Counted from the first letter of the stretch, positions 26,761 to 38,352 are shown. The stretch: 64,000 nucleotides of DNA from Pseudomonas psychrophila HA-4 (GCF_000282975.1 NZ_ALJC01000075.1:62001-126000), one strand, 5' to 3'. The notes: generated by a model from the letters alone, not told the origin. Numbers and translations are program-made.

Positions 26761-26786
26761 CCCTCGCAGTCACACGCAAAGCAGTA

Positions 26787-26812
26787 CGACGCTCCTGTCT
26801 GCGGGGGCGTCG
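26787..26812 (+). terminator. Hairpin between gabT and the GABA permease gene
   Basis: CGACGCTCC at 26787-26795 pairs with GGGGCGTCG at 26804-26812 (one G-U pair). No T tract follows. It may reduce readthrough or stabilise the gabT message. Confidence 0.5.
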
Positions 26813-26875
26813 CAACGTTGGTGGCCAGAGCCTGTGAGTGACTCTGCACTTACTACAATAACTAGAGAGTAGAAA

Positions 26876-28285
26876 ATGGACACGACAAGCACGAGTCTAA
26901 GCAGTAACAAAGAGGCAACCGGAAGCCTTAAGGCGGGATTGAAATCCCGACATCTGACAATGATGTCAATTGCAGGGGTTATTGGTGGGTCTTTATTTGT
27001 CGGCTCTGGCAGCGTCATCCACAGTGCAGGGCCTGCGGCGATACTCGCGTTCTTAACGGGCGGCATCTTAATGATGCTGATCATGCGAATGCTAGGCGAG
27101 ATGGCTACCTCTTCGCCAGATACAGGCTCTTTTTCAACCTACGCTGACCGAGCCATTGGTCGTTGGGCAGGCTTCACCATTGGCTGGCTTTACTGGGGAT
27201 ACTGGGTCAGCTTAATGGCGTGGGAAGCCTATGTGGCCGGTAAAATTCTGAACGGTTGGTTCCCAATGTTCAGCGTTAATGTGTATGTACTCGCGGTGAC
27301 GTTGGTACTTATCAGCATTAATTTTTTTAACGTGAAAAATTACGGCGAATTCGAGTTTTGGTTTGCTCTGATTAAAGTAGTGGCAATCGTCTGCTTCCTC
27401 GTGATTGGCTGTCTGGCGGTCACAAACATTTGGACAGGAGGGACGGTACATGGCATCAGCAACCTAACGGCGCACGGCTTTATACCCAACGGCATTGAGC
27501 CGGTAGTGGGGGCCATGCTGGGTGTTATGTTCGCCTTTCTCGGAGCGGAAATCGCCACAATCGCTGCCTCTGAGTCGAAAAACCCGTCTCAGCAAATTAT
27601 CAAAACAACGAAGTCAGTTGTTTGGCGGGTGGGTCTGTTTTACGTCGGTTCGATCTTCCTCATTGTGTGCCTCGTGCCTTGGAACGACCCGATGCTGGGT
27701 GTGTCCGGTTACGGCTCATATCGTCGTACTCTCGAGTTATTGGGTGTTCCTGGCGCTGAGTTATTGATGAACTTTGTCGTTCTTACCTCCGTTAGCAGCT
27801 GCTTGATTTCAGCTCACTACACGGCATCTCGCATGCTGTTCTCGTTGGCAACGCGTGGCGACGCACCTTCGATGTTCAAGACCGTCAGGCCGGAAACTGG
27901 GGTTCCCGTATTCGCTATTGTCGGCTCGTGTGCCGTCGCTATTGTGTTGGCGTTGATCAATTTCAGCGAGGCGTTGCGCCCTAAGGACGTGCTGGATACG
28001 CTCATGAACATGACCGGCACAATTGCTCTTCTTGTCTATTTGGTGATCGCTTGTTCTCAATTGAAAATGCGCCGCAAGCTTGACCAGGCAGGCAGCGACA
28101 TTCCTCTTAAAATGTGGCTCTACCCATGGCTGACTTGGATAGTCATCATTTTCATCGTGATATGCCTTACCGCCATGTCGTTCATGCCGGACTATCAGGT
28201 GCTGGTGATCTCGACTGGGGGAGCGGGCTTGGTCTTGGCCCTGATCGGTATGATCCATCAAGCTCGCTGCGCCCGACGCAGTTAA
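26876..28285 (+). CDS. gabP: GABA permease, amino acid-polyamine-organocation (AAT) family
   Basis: A 469-residue inner-membrane permease with about 12 hydrophobic helices. The N-terminal LKSRHLTMMSIAGVIGGSLFVGSGSVIHSAGPAAILAFLTGG and the conserved ESKNPSQQIIKTTKSVVWRVGLFYVGSIFLIVCLVPWN segment are those of GabP and close relatives. It imports GABA with protons. Position between gabT and the succinate-semialdehyde dehydrogenase gene supports the assignment. The ribosome site is a weak GAGAG. Related permeases for beta-alanine or proline cannot be fully excluded. Confidence 0.88.
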   Translation: MDTTSTSLSSNKEATGSLKAGLKSRHLTMMSIAGVIGGSLFVGSGSVIHSAGPAAILAFLTGGILMMLIMRMLGEMATSSPDTGSFSTYADRAIGRWAGFTIGWLYWGYWVSLMAWEAYVAGKILNGWFPMFSVNVYVLAVTLVLISINFFNVKNYGEFEFWFALIKVVAIVCFLVIGCLAVTNIWTGGTVHGISNLTAHGFIPNGIEPVVGAMLGVMFAFLGAEIATIAASESKNPSQQIIKTTKSVVWRVGLFYVGSIFLIVCLVPWNDPMLGVSGYGSYRRTLELLGVPGAELLMNFVVLTSVSSCLISAHYTASRMLFSLATRGDAPSMFKTVRPETGVPVFAIVGSCAVAIVLALINFSEALRPKDVLDTLMNMTGTIALLVYLVIACSQLKMRRKLDQAGSDIPLKMWLYPWLTWIVIIFIVICLTAMSFMPDYQVLVISTGGAGLVLALIGMIHQARCARRS

Positions 28286-28310
28286 TAAGCAGGTAACGTG
28301 TCGTGTAAAG

Positions 28311-28346
28311 GGTCGGTTGGGGAGAAGTTCTCAACTGGCCTTTTTT
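28311..28346 (+). terminator. Terminator after the GABA permease gene
   Basis: GGTCGGTTG pairs with CAACTGGCC (two mismatches or G-U pairs) and is followed by six T residues. Confidence 0.7.
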
Positions 28347-28385
28347 ACGTTCAGTCACTGGGTCTACCCCCCCCCACACGGCAAG

Positions 28386-28429
28386 TACTACTTAAACGAC
28401 TTAAAGTGGGTGGTTTTATCCTACTTAAA
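28386..28429 (+). promoter_or_regulatory. Candidate PucR operator cluster before the SSADH gene
   Basis: Three copies lie together: TACTACTTAAA (28386-28396), TTAAAGTGGGT (28401-28411, opposite orientation) and TCCTACTTAAA (28419-28429). The last two form an inverted repeat with 7 bp between. This is the densest group of the motif in the window and ends about 205 bp before the start codon chosen for the dehydrogenase. Confidence 0.5.
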
Positions 28430-28634
28430 CTAGATAGTTAGCCGCGCATGGGTTGCTTAGGATTTAACCCTTACGAATCGTTGAAACAGTGACTTGTGAC
28501 ACAGGTAATCGGGCGAAGTTAATTGAGCCTTAAACCCTGCGGCTCAAGTTGCAATGTCATTCAACTCAGTGGATTGGAAACATCCCTCAGATAACAGGGT
28601 GGGAAGTCTTCTGATGGAATTATGTGGGGTACTT

Positions 28635-30110
28635 ATGAACTTTGAATTGCAACGCAACGCGCTAATGGCAACCCAGAACTTCATTTCCGGTGAATGGCAG
28701 GGTGCAGAATCCGGTGCAACGTTTCCAGTTAATAACCCTGCCACAGGCCAGTGTGTTGCGTTGGTGCCCGATAGCGATGAGAAAGATGCCAAGGCGAGCG
28801 TTGAATCTGCGGTCCAGGCTTTTGCCACGTGGCGCGCAACGCCTGCCAAGCAGCGCGCTGCCATTCTTAAACGCTGGAATGACCTCATCCTGGCCAACGC
28901 TGAGGATCTTGGGAAAATCATTTCTTCTGAGCAAGGTAAGCCGCTCGCCGAAGCCATCGGTGAGATTGCTTATGCCGCAAGTTATGTTGAGTGGTTTGCT
29001 GAAGAGGCGACACGCGCCAACGGCGACATAATTCCCGCGCCAGTTCGTGGGCGAAAAATGTGGGCTTACAAAGAGCCAGTGGGTGTTGTTGCGGCGATTA
29101 CGCCCTGGAACTTTCCTGCAGCCATGATCGCCAGGAAAATCGCGCCAGCTCTGGCGGCTGGTTGCACCGTTGTGTGCAAACCTGCTGCTGAAACACCGCT
29201 TACAGCGTTGGCTTTGGTCAAACTCGCTGAAGAAGCGGGCGTTCCGGCAGGCGTGCTGAACATCGTGATTACGTCTGCCTCCAAAGTGGTCGCTGACGTA
29301 TGGCTTGATGATGCACGCGTTCGCAAGATCACCTTCACAGGTTCCACCCCGGTAGGTAAGCACTTGGCACACGAGTCCTCGCGCACGCTGAAGAAGCTGG
29401 CGTTGGAACTGGGCGGAAACGCACCATTTATCGTCTTCGACGATGCTGACATTGATGCTGCCGTTGAAGGTCTAATGATTGCGAAGTTTCGCAATGGCGG
29501 CCAAACCTGCGTATGCCCTAATCGCGTGTACGTTCAGTCGAAGGTCTACGGCACCTTCCTAGAGAAGCTGAGTGCACGTGTCGCTGCTTTAGTCGTAGGG
29601 CCTGCGAGTGATCCAGCCTCTCAGATTGGGCCAATGATCAACGCCAAGGCTATTGCCAAGATTGAAGAGCACGTCAATGACGCCATTAAGCGGGGTGCGC
29701 GGGTTCTGATAGGTGGTAAACGTCTGTTTACCGAGCAACGCGCCGAGTCTACTTACTACGCACCCACCGTTCTGGCTGATGTAGACCGTTCTTCTAAGTG
29801 TTTTCACGAAGAAACCTTTGGCCCTGTTGCGCCCATCACTCAGTTCGACGCGGAGCAAGAGGTCCTCGAAATGGCCAACGACTCTCCATTCGGGTTGGCC
29901 TCGTACTTCTACACCAATGATATGCGCCGCGTGAACCGAGTGGTCGATGCACTGGAGTGCGGCATCGTGGGTGTGAACGAAGGCGCTCTGGCTGCCGAGG
30001 CCGCGCCATTCGGCGGCGTCAAAGACTCCGGCTACGGGCGAGAGGGCTCGGTTCATGGCCTAGAAGAATACATGCACATCAAATATGTCTGCCAAGGCGG
30101 CCTGGATTAA
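28635..30110 (+). CDS. gabD: NAD(P)-dependent succinate-semialdehyde dehydrogenase
   Basis: A 491-residue aldehyde dehydrogenase that oxidises succinate semialdehyde to succinate. The catalytic cysteine is C292 in GGQTCVCPNR (the TCVC form typical of succinate-semialdehyde dehydrogenases), the general base is E258 in LELGGNAP, and N159 is in TPWNFP. The start at 28635 (MNFELQRNALMATQNF) is favoured because homology begins close after it, although its ribosome site is weak; an upstream frame from 28554 is also open. Together with gabT and the permease it completes GABA entry to the TCA cycle. It is probably a second copy in addition to a housekeeping gabDT. Confidence 0.9.
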   Translation: MNFELQRNALMATQNFISGEWQGAESGATFPVNNPATGQCVALVPDSDEKDAKASVESAVQAFATWRATPAKQRAAILKRWNDLILANAEDLGKIISSEQGKPLAEAIGEIAYAASYVEWFAEEATRANGDIIPAPVRGRKMWAYKEPVGVVAAITPWNFPAAMIARKIAPALAAGCTVVCKPAAETPLTALALVKLAEEAGVPAGVLNIVITSASKVVADVWLDDARVRKITFTGSTPVGKHLAHESSRTLKKLALELGGNAPFIVFDDADIDAAVEGLMIAKFRNGGQTCVCPNRVYVQSKVYGTFLEKLSARVAALVVGPASDPASQIGPMINAKAIAKIEEHVNDAIKRGARVLIGGKRLFTEQRAESTYYAPTVLADVDRSSKCFHEETFGPVAPITQFDAEQEVLEMANDSPFGLASYFYTNDMRRVNRVVDALECGIVGVNEGALAAEAAPFGGVKDSGYGREGSVHGLEEYMHIKYVCQGGLD

Positions 30111-30141
30111 TTACTTCATTTTTCGCTAGTTAAACGCGCTC

Positions 30142-30166
30142 TGCACCCTGGCATTTCACGGGTGCA
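30142..30166 (+). other. Hairpin between gabD and the second aminotransferase
   Basis: TGCACCC at 30142-30148 pairs perfectly with GGGTGCA at 30160-30166. No T tract. It lies in the 92-nt gap and may set relative expression of the two genes. Confidence 0.4.
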
Positions 30167-30202
30167 AAGCCGACCTACTATGTCACTGAGTTCAGAGGTC
30201 GT

Positions 30203-31555
30203 ATGAGCAGCATTCAAGAAAAAGATCAGCACTGGGTTCATCCGGTAACCGCTTTAATGGATCACCAAGCGAAAGGCGTTTGCGCATGGAAAAGTGCAGA
30301 CAGAATTCACCTGACGGATGTCAACGGACATCGAGTACAAGATGCATTCTCAGGTCTTTGGTGTGTGAATGCTGGATATGGACAACCCACTATTGTGGAG
30401 GCGGCCAGAAAGCAACTCGAAGTCCTGCCTTACGCAACGGGTTACTTTGGCTTTGGTAGCGAACCGGCGATTGAGTTGGCCTATCGTTTGGCTAAATTGG
30501 CACCTGCGGGGTTGAATCACGTCATTTTCGGGCAGGGCGGATCCGATGCAGTCGATACCGCCATCCGAACTGTCAGCTATTACTTCAACGCTATCGGCCG
30601 ACCTGAAAAGAAGCATTTCATTGCAGTGCAACGCGGCTATCACGGCTCATCTGCCATGGGCAGTGGGTTGACGGCTCTTCCTGTGTTTCACCGCTACTTT
30701 GATGTGCCGACGCCCACTCAGCACCACATTGAAGCGCCCTACACCTATCGTCACAGTGCAGGCCCAGACGAAGCTGCTGTTCTACGGGCCACCGTCGCAG
30801 CGCTTGAAAGTAAGGTTCAAGAAATCGGCGAAGATAAAGTCGCAGCGTTCATTTGTGAACCGATCATTGGCTCTGGTGGGGTGATAGTTCCACCGGCGGG
30901 TTACCTCAAGGCCATGCGTGCAACCTGTGACAAGTTGGGCATCCTGCTGATCGTTGATGAGGTTATTACAGGCTTTGGTCGTACTGGGCCAATGTTTACT
31001 TGCGAACACGAAGGTGTCAGCCCTGACCTTATGACCCTTGCGAAAGGTCTGACATCGGGCTATGCCCCAATGGGGGCAACGATCATTTCCGACAAGATCT
31101 TTGCGGCGATCGCCGAGGCAGGGGCAGGGGGGATCCCGTTTGGGCACGGTCAGACGTATGCAGGTCATCCCGTCAGCGCTGCGATCGCGAACGCGACGTT
31201 AGATCTGTACGAAAACGGCCTGCTGCAAAATGGAACTGAAGTGGGCGAATACTTCCAGACAAGGCTTCGAAGCCTTGAGAGCCTGAGCCTTGTGGGTCAG
31301 GTTCGTGGGCAGGGCATGCTGGCAGGTTTGGAACTGATTACGGACAAAAATGCCAGAACCAAGCCTGATGCGAACTTGAAGCTTGGACAAAAAATCCTAG
31401 CGCATGCGTTTACCGAAGGCCTTGTTTTCCGAGCATTTGCAGACGATATTCTTGGGTTTGCGCCGTCGCTGAACTACACCAAAGCCGATGTTGATAACCT
31501 AATTGACATTCTCACGTTCTCCATCGAGAAAGTGTCGGGTGCGAGCTGGATTTAA
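30203..31555 (+). CDS. Class III aminotransferase (omega-amino acid/polyamine type)
   Basis: A 450-residue PLP enzyme of the subgroup that includes beta-alanine:pyruvate and putrescine:pyruvate aminotransferases. The opening HWVHPVTALMDHQAKG, the motif GLWCVNAGYGQ, the PLP aspartate D252 in LIVDEVITGFGRTGPMF and the PLP lysine K281 in LMTLAKGLTSGYAPMGA are visible. It would move an amino group from a terminal amine to pyruvate. In this cluster it could feed GABA or semialdehydes into GabT/GabD from putrescine, or use beta-alanine. It is the last gene before a strong terminator and the dif site. Confidence 0.88.
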   Translation: MSSIQEKDQHWVHPVTALMDHQAKGVCAWKSADRIHLTDVNGHRVQDAFSGLWCVNAGYGQPTIVEAARKQLEVLPYATGYFGFGSEPAIELAYRLAKLAPAGLNHVIFGQGGSDAVDTAIRTVSYYFNAIGRPEKKHFIAVQRGYHGSSAMGSGLTALPVFHRYFDVPTPTQHHIEAPYTYRHSAGPDEAAVLRATVAALESKVQEIGEDKVAAFICEPIIGSGGVIVPPAGYLKAMRATCDKLGILLIVDEVITGFGRTGPMFTCEHEGVSPDLMTLAKGLTSGYAPMGATIISDKIFAAIAEAGAGGIPFGHGQTYAGHPVSAAIANATLDLYENGLLQNGTEVGEYFQTRLRSLESLSLVGQVRGQGMLAGLELITDKNARTKPDANLKLGQKILAHAFTEGLVFRAFADDILGFAPSLNYTKADVDNLIDILTFSIEKVSGASWI

Positions 31556-31592
31556 AGGTCAGTTGTTCGTTTAAATTAGGTGCTGTGTCCAG

Positions 31593-31619
31593 GGGTCTTC
31601 TTTTAGAAGACCCTTTTAT
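31593..31619 (+). terminator. Rho-independent terminator ending the GABA cluster
   Basis: GGGTCTTC-tttta-GAAGACCC is a perfect 8-bp stem followed by TTTT. Confidence 0.9.
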
Positions 31620-31953
31620 ATTCACAAGACTTCGGACGTGTCGCCAGCAAGCCAAGGTAGTCAGATGAAAACCTACGGATGCGCCGTCGGATAGCGGAGT
31701 CGTAAAAAGAGCAGCGTCGTATGGCTTGCTTTCCTTCAACTGAAGATTCTGCTGCCTGGCTTTTTGTGGTCTACGCTGGAACTTGGCGCCTTGGAGCGCG
31801 CCAGTGACTGGCAACCGCTTACTTAATAGGGTATTAGATTTAACATAATATACATTATGCGAATCTTCGTATTGGGACGTCTGGGTCAGTGGAGGCTGCT
31901 TTTCAACAGGCAGACAGGCATTATCGACCTCTGACCATCTTGGGATCAAAACC
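31620..31953. other. Gene-free stretch around dif
   Basis: Apart from the dif site no gene or RNA is seen. A minus-strand frame across 31512-32087 crosses the terminator and dif and is not credible. Confidence 0.6.
31838..31865 (-). other. dif: Chromosome dimer resolution site dif (XerC/XerD)
   Basis: Read on the minus strand, this 28-mer starts GATTCGCATAA, has the 6-bp centre TGTATA and ends TTATGTTAAAT. It matches the E. coli dif site at 26 of 28 positions (from recalled sequence), with both recombinase arms intact; the two differences are in the outer XerC arm. XerC/XerD act here with FtsK to separate chromosome dimers. The noticed KOPS octamers agree: GGGNAGGG on the plus strand to the left (3014, 19813, 21292, 30530, 31122, 31307) and on the minus strand to the right (35654, 36178, 37478; also 58367). 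The site is in a gene-free stretch between a terminator and the AbrB-like gene. Confidence 0.95.
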
Positions 31954-32157
31954 ATGAACCGTGCACCAGGTACTGAAATCCAACGCTGGACTGTGACCTG
32001 CCAAGACGCTGCCGACGGCACTGGTGACATGATCGTGCCGTTGCCCGATGATCTTCTCAGCGAAATCGGCCTTGTCATTGGTGACACGCTGACTGTTGAA
32101 AAACAGCCTGACGGCTCGTTAATACTGACGAAACCGTCTCAAGTCACTCGCGATTAA
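31954..32157 (+). CDS. AbrB/MazE-like small DNA-binding protein
   Basis: A 67-residue protein. Its C-terminal 45 residues, GDMIVPLPDDLLSEIGLVIGDTLTVEKQPDGSLILTK, have the swapped-hairpin AbrB pattern (basic proline-leucine turn, then GL--GD-L-VE). Proteins of this type act as transition-state regulators or as antitoxins. Its stop codon TAA (32155-32157) overlaps by two bases the stop of the opposite-strand gene. No classical toxin partner of AbrB type is visible, so a regulatory role is as likely as an antitoxin role. Confidence 0.75.
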   Translation: MNRAPGTEIQRWTVTCQDAADGTGDMIVPLPDDLLSEIGLVIGDTLTVEKQPDGSLILTKPSQVTRD

Positions 32158-32648
32158 ATTGACCGACGCGTCATTTCATCCAGCACCTTGTCCAAGTGTG
32201 GCGCGAGCTTCAACACATCGAGGTCAATAGCTTGAACGGAATTACCTTCATATGGATATCGAGTGCCAACGAACAGCTTTGAAGATGCTGTGATCCATTT
32301 TTCCAGTTCAAAACCCGGAGCCAATCGTTCTGAGGTTTCACGAAGATGGTTGGCCAGCTCCATGGGAATCGCGTTGTATAGATCGATCAAACCGTGCCTA
32401 TTTCCGGGCAAGCCAGCGATCAAACGTAGATGCCCCTCAGGATCATATTCGCTTCTTGGGAAACGAGGATCAGCCTCTACAAGGAATGATTTAAGAAGCA
32501 GCTCCGAAGCGAGCGCTGAGTTCATAACTGCTGGCCAATACAGAGCTGTATCACCATCAGAGGCTGTTTTCTCTAAGATCTGCGCAGCCCTCAAAAAAGC
32601 CCGTGCTTCCTCGATAACCCAAGTGCTTGGCAAAGGCTCAAAGTCCAT
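32154..32648 (-). CDS. HEPN-like helical protein of unknown function
   Basis: A 164-residue all-helical protein. WPAVMNSALASELLLKSFLVEADPRFP at about 39-65 followed by GHLRLIAGLPGNRHGLIDLYNAIP resembles HEPN-type four-helix proteins annotated near toxin-antitoxin systems ('A-ELLLK--L...H-L--L'). The RNase motif R-x4-6-H is not clear, so RNase activity is not shown. An AAGGAAA ribosome site precedes ATG 32648. It faces the AbrB-like gene tail to tail with overlapping stops. Confidence 0.65.
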   Translation of the reverse strand: MDFEPLPSTWVIEEARAFLRAAQILEKTASDGDTALYWPAVMNSALASELLLKSFLVEADPRFPRSEYDPEGHLRLIAGLPGNRHGLIDLYNAIPMELANHLRETSERLAPGFELEKWITASSKLFVGTRYPYEGNSVQAIDLDVLKLAPHLDKVLDEMTRRSI

Positions 32649-33125
32649 GTTTCCTTGCTCCTAATCTCAAAAATAAGCAGTCTACCTGTAAGTGAGAATA
32701 CGCAGGAGCGAGGAGTAAAGGCTTCAATCCTTGGCGATTTTGCAGTATGTTGCTCCTTTGATATTCCATTCAGTTATAACTCTACTAAATGTCTGTTTAG
32801 TTGAGTAAACATATACGACCATTTTCCCAAGCCAATAGCTGGTAAGTAACGTTCTCCGTGCCCTCTCCCGTCCGGCTGCCCTGCTCGATTATTACGCTCC
32901 CCGCAACGGTGCTTCTTGCCCGCCGAGACTGACAATTTGTCGCAGGGGTGTATTTTTTGATATTGTGTCGAGAATTAACCATTTGGTTCAAAGCGTATTC
33001 GAGGCTGCCCTCTCACGGGCAGTGGGTGCCACTGCAAGCCCCGTTTCTTGGAATCAGCGCTAGTGTTAACGCTGGCCACCCTGAAATCTCTCCACCACTT
33101 TCATGCATCAATAGGGTCATTCACC
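32649..33125. promoter_or_regulatory. Upstream region of gcd
   Basis: A 477-bp gap with no supported gene. It contains a palindrome, TGTTTA-gttgag-TAAACA at 32794-32811, in an AT-rich segment that could be an operator. HexR- or PtxS-type sites were looked for but not recognised. In-frame codons back to 33048 before gcd show no family resemblance. Confidence 0.45.
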
Positions 33126-35573
<2,448 letters not shown>

Positions 35574-35586
35574 GCTGTAAAAAAAG

Positions 35587-35613
35587 ACCCGCCTAGTTAG
35601 GCGGGTTTTTTTT
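35587..35613. terminator. Bidirectional terminator between gcd and the TerC/CBS gene
   Basis: ACCCGCCT-AGTT-AGGCGGGT, preceded by a run of A residues and followed by eight T residues. It can serve both convergent genes. Confidence 0.93.
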
Positions 35614-35618
35614 ACGTT

Positions 35619-35645
35619 GTAGCCGCTGCCGCAGGCTGCGGCTAC
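35619..35645. repeat. REP-like palindrome
   Basis: GTAGCCGC and GCGGCTAC pair across 11 bp that themselves are GC-rich (TGCCGCAGGCT). This form is common as a repetitive extragenic palindrome in Pseudomonas. It lies between the terminator and the end of the convergent gene. Confidence 0.6.
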
Positions 35646-35655
35646 AGCTCTGGCC

Positions 35656-37206
35656 CTACCCCTCCTTTGCCAACAACACCCGCGTTACTCGCCGTTCTTC
35701 GACCCCAACCACGGTCAATGTCCAGACTTCCCAAGAAAGCGTGTCGCCAATCATTGGCAAGCGGTCCAGCAAACTCATGACCATCCCAGCCATTGTTTGA
35801 TAGTCATCCGTTGCCTTGCCCGGAAAACCAGTGTACTGGCGCACCTGGCTAAGATTTAAAGCGCCGCTAACCAGATAACCGTTGTCTTGCGTGACGATAT
35901 TCGGGCCTTCAATCTCACTTGCATCCGGCAACTCACCGGCAATCGACTCCAAAATGTCAGTCATAGTGAGAATGCCGATAAAGTCGCCGAATTCGTTGAT
36001 CACGAAGGCAATGTGAGTCGACTCTTTGCGCATCTGCTCCAAGGCATTAAGAATGGTGAAGCTGTCGAGCAGGTTGATTGCTTTACGAGCCATCGCCTCT
36101 AGGTCAGGTTGATGGCCCGCCAGCAGCTCTTTCAGCAGCTCCTTCTTGTGCACAAAGCCCAATGGCTCATCAATGCGCCCTGCCCTTATCAACGGCAATC
36201 GCGAGTACGAAGAGTGCATTAAAGTGGTTCGGATACTCTCCTGCGAATCTGTCAGATCAATATGATCGACCTCGGCACGCGGGGTCATCACTGTGCGGAT
36301 GGGCCGCTCTGCCAATTGCAGCACACCCCTGATCATGATTCGTTCACGGCGATGGAAGACTTCTTCAGCCTCATCACCGTCGAGCATGTCGGCGATTTCC
36401 TCACCCACCTCATCTTCGTTCAACTTGCGACCGCCCAGCAGGCGCATCACCGCATGGGCCGTACGTTCGCGCATCGGGCGCATGCCTTGCAGGCTGCGTT
36501 TGCGGCGTGAGCGGGCAATCTGGTTAAACAGCTCGATCAGAATCGAGAAGCCAATCGCCGCATACAAGTAGCCTTTCGGGATGTGGAAGCCCAAGCCTTC
36601 AGCCGTCAGGCTAAAGCCGATCATCATCAAAAAGCCCAGGCAAAGCATGATCACGGTCGGATGGCTGTTAACGAACTTGGTCAGCGGCTTGCTGGCAATA
36701 ATCATCAGGCCGATGGAAATGACAACCGCGATCATCATCACCGAGAGATGCTCAACCATGCCGACTGCGGTAATCACCGCGTCCAGCGAGAACACGGCAT
36801 CGAGCACCACAATTTGCGCGACGATGGGCCAGAACATGGCATACACCGCATTCGACTTGCGCTCTGCAACGTGGCCTTCGAGCCGTTCGTGCAACTCCAT
36901 AGTTGCCTTGAACAACAGAAACAGACCACCAAACAGCATGATCAAATCGCGTCCGGAAAAGGACTTTTCAAACACCTCAAACAACGGCTCGGTCAGCGTC
37001 ACCATCCACGAGATGCTAGCCAGCAGGCCCAAGCGCATCAACAGGGCCAGCGTCAGGCCGATAACCCGCGCGCGGTCGCGCTGCTCGGGCGGCAACTTGT
37101 CCGCCAGAATCGCAATAAACACCAGGTTATCGATGCCGAGTACCAACTCCAGCACGATCAACGTCAACAGGCCAAGCCAGGCCGTGGGATCTGCAATCCA
37201 TTCCAT
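35656..37206 (-). CDS. TerC-family membrane protein with CBS and CorC/HlyC domains
   Basis: A 516-residue inner-membrane protein. Residues about 8-235 are the TerC domain with about seven helices and the acidic motifs [20 protein letters not shown] and [21 protein letters not shown]. Residues about 295-420 form a pair of CBS domains ([57 protein letters not shown]). Residues about 430-515 are the CorC_HlyC transporter-associated domain. This order is that of YoaE/YegH-type proteins, thought to take part in metal ion export. Transcribed toward gcd from a 250-bp upstream gap in which nothing else is seen. Confidence 0.9.
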   Translation of the reverse strand: MEWIADPTAWLGLLTLIVLELVLGIDNLVFIAILADKLPPEQRDRARVIGLTLALLMRLGLLASISWMVTLTEPLFEVFEKSFSGRDLIMLFGGLFLLFKATMELHERLEGHVAERKSNAVYAMFWPIVAQIVVLDAVFSLDAVITAVGMVEHLSVMMIAVVISIGLMIIASKPLTKFVNSHPTVIMLCLGFLMMIGFSLTAEGLGFHIPKGYLYAAIGFSILIELFNQIARSRRKRSLQGMRPMRERTAHAVMRLLGGRKLNEDEVGEEIADMLDGDEAEEVFHRRERIMIRGVLQLAERPIRTVMTPRAEVDHIDLTDSQESIRTTLMHSSYSRLPLIRAGRIDEPLGFVHKKELLKELLAGHQPDLEAMARKAINLLDSFTILNALEQMRKESTHIAFVINEFGDFIGILTMTDILESIAGELPDASEIEGPNIVTQDNGYLVSGALNLSQVRQYTGFPGKATDDYQTMAGMVMSLLDRLPMIGDTLSWEVWTLTVVGVEERRVTRVLLAKEG

Positions 37207-37458
37207 AAGGGTTACTCAGTCTCTCGAATAATCAGGGTGAGCGAATGACGCGCACGCACATGCAAAGCAACCGACGTGATGCCGGGCCTCAATAAGTGTG
37301 GGGAATGCGAGATGGATTCAAGAGTGGCGACTGAGCGCGAGGCTGAGGCGGGGTGTAACGAGCGACTGGGAGGCTCCAAGACGGTGTTCATATAAACCTT
37401 GGTTAAATTCGGGAGGCAATCCTACAGCGACTCCCGATCTACTCGCTTTAGATAGTTA

Positions 37459-38352
37459 TTACAAAATCTTACTCGCCCCCTGCCCGGCTTGCTCTGCGAA
37501 CCATTGCAATACCCTTGAACATGCTGGATGGGCCGTGGCCGATGACTGAAGGCACAGCGAGTAATTGCCGCCCGTCTTCAGTGCTTCCCCAAACGGAATC
37601 ACTAACACCCCGCGCTGAATGGACTCCTCAGCGAGGGTCATATCCGTAACGGCCACGCCCAAGCCGCGTGCGGCGGCGTCTAGGGCCAACTCATCGAGGT
37701 TGAAAGGAATATGCCGGTAGGTAGCCAGAGGCTTACCGTGATTGGCCGACAGCCAGGCAATCCACGCCTGTTGATCCGCCGAACGGTGCAACAAGGCAAA
37801 GCGTACAAGATCATCCATTGATGACAAACCACCGAGCCCTGGCGCGCATACCGGCACCAAGGCTTCTTCGAACAGGGCTAGGCAGGCCGGATCGCTAGAA
37901 GGCTCACTCAGATAAAGGATGTAGGCGTCACTGTCATTGCTGGGCTCGACAACTTCGGTGGCGACGGTCTCAATCGACAGCGCAATATCGGGATGACCCA
38001 GGTAGAAATCGCTCAGCTTGGGCAACAGCCAGCGAACAGCCAACGACACGTGCATGCGAATCCGAAACGGTCGTTTCTGCGGCGACAGGCGATCCTCTAG
38101 TGCCCGCAAGTGCTCAAGAATATGGCGTGCACTGCCTAGCACCTGCTCGCCTAGCGGGGTTAAGCGAACGTTGCGGCTGTTTCTGGCAAACAGCGCAACA
38201 CCAAAGTGCGTCTCCAATTGCTGGATCTTTCGACTCACCGCGCTTTGGGTCAAACACAGCGTGTGTGCGGCCTGAGTAAAGCTGCCGGACTCAGCAACTT
38301 CTACCAGAGCCTGCATGGCGTGGAGCGAGGGAACGTGGCGCAGCTTATCCAT
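37459..38352 (-). CDS. LysR family transcriptional regulator (GcvA-like)
   Basis: A 297-residue LysR protein with HTH at about 9-66 (SLHAMQALVEVAESGSFTQAAHTLCLTQSAVSRKIQQLETHFGVALFAR) and effector domain at about 95-290. The opening 'LPSL-AL-AF...' style and length are those of the GcvA/AmpR branch. It is divergent from the FAD oxidase gene, with a gap of about 160 bp, and probably controls it and the binding protein gene behind it. Confidence 0.92.
   Translation of the reverse strand: MDKLRHVPSLHAMQALVEVAESGSFTQAAHTLCLTQSAVSRKIQQLETHFGVALFARNSRNVRLTPLGEQVLGSARHILEHLRALEDRLSPQKRPFRIRMHVSLAVRWLLPKLSDFYLGHPDIALSIETVATEVVEPSNDSDAYILYLSEPSSDPACLALFEEALVPVCAPGLGGLSSMDDLVRFALLHRSADQQAWIAWLSANHGKPLATYRHIPFNLDELALDAAARGLGVAVTDMTLAEESIQRGVLVIPFGEALKTGGNYSLCLQSSATAHPACSRVLQWFAEQAGQGASKIL

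Noticed and set aside
31512..32087. 191-codon minus-strand frame
   Set aside because: It crosses a strong terminator, the dif site and the AbrB-like gene; not a gene.
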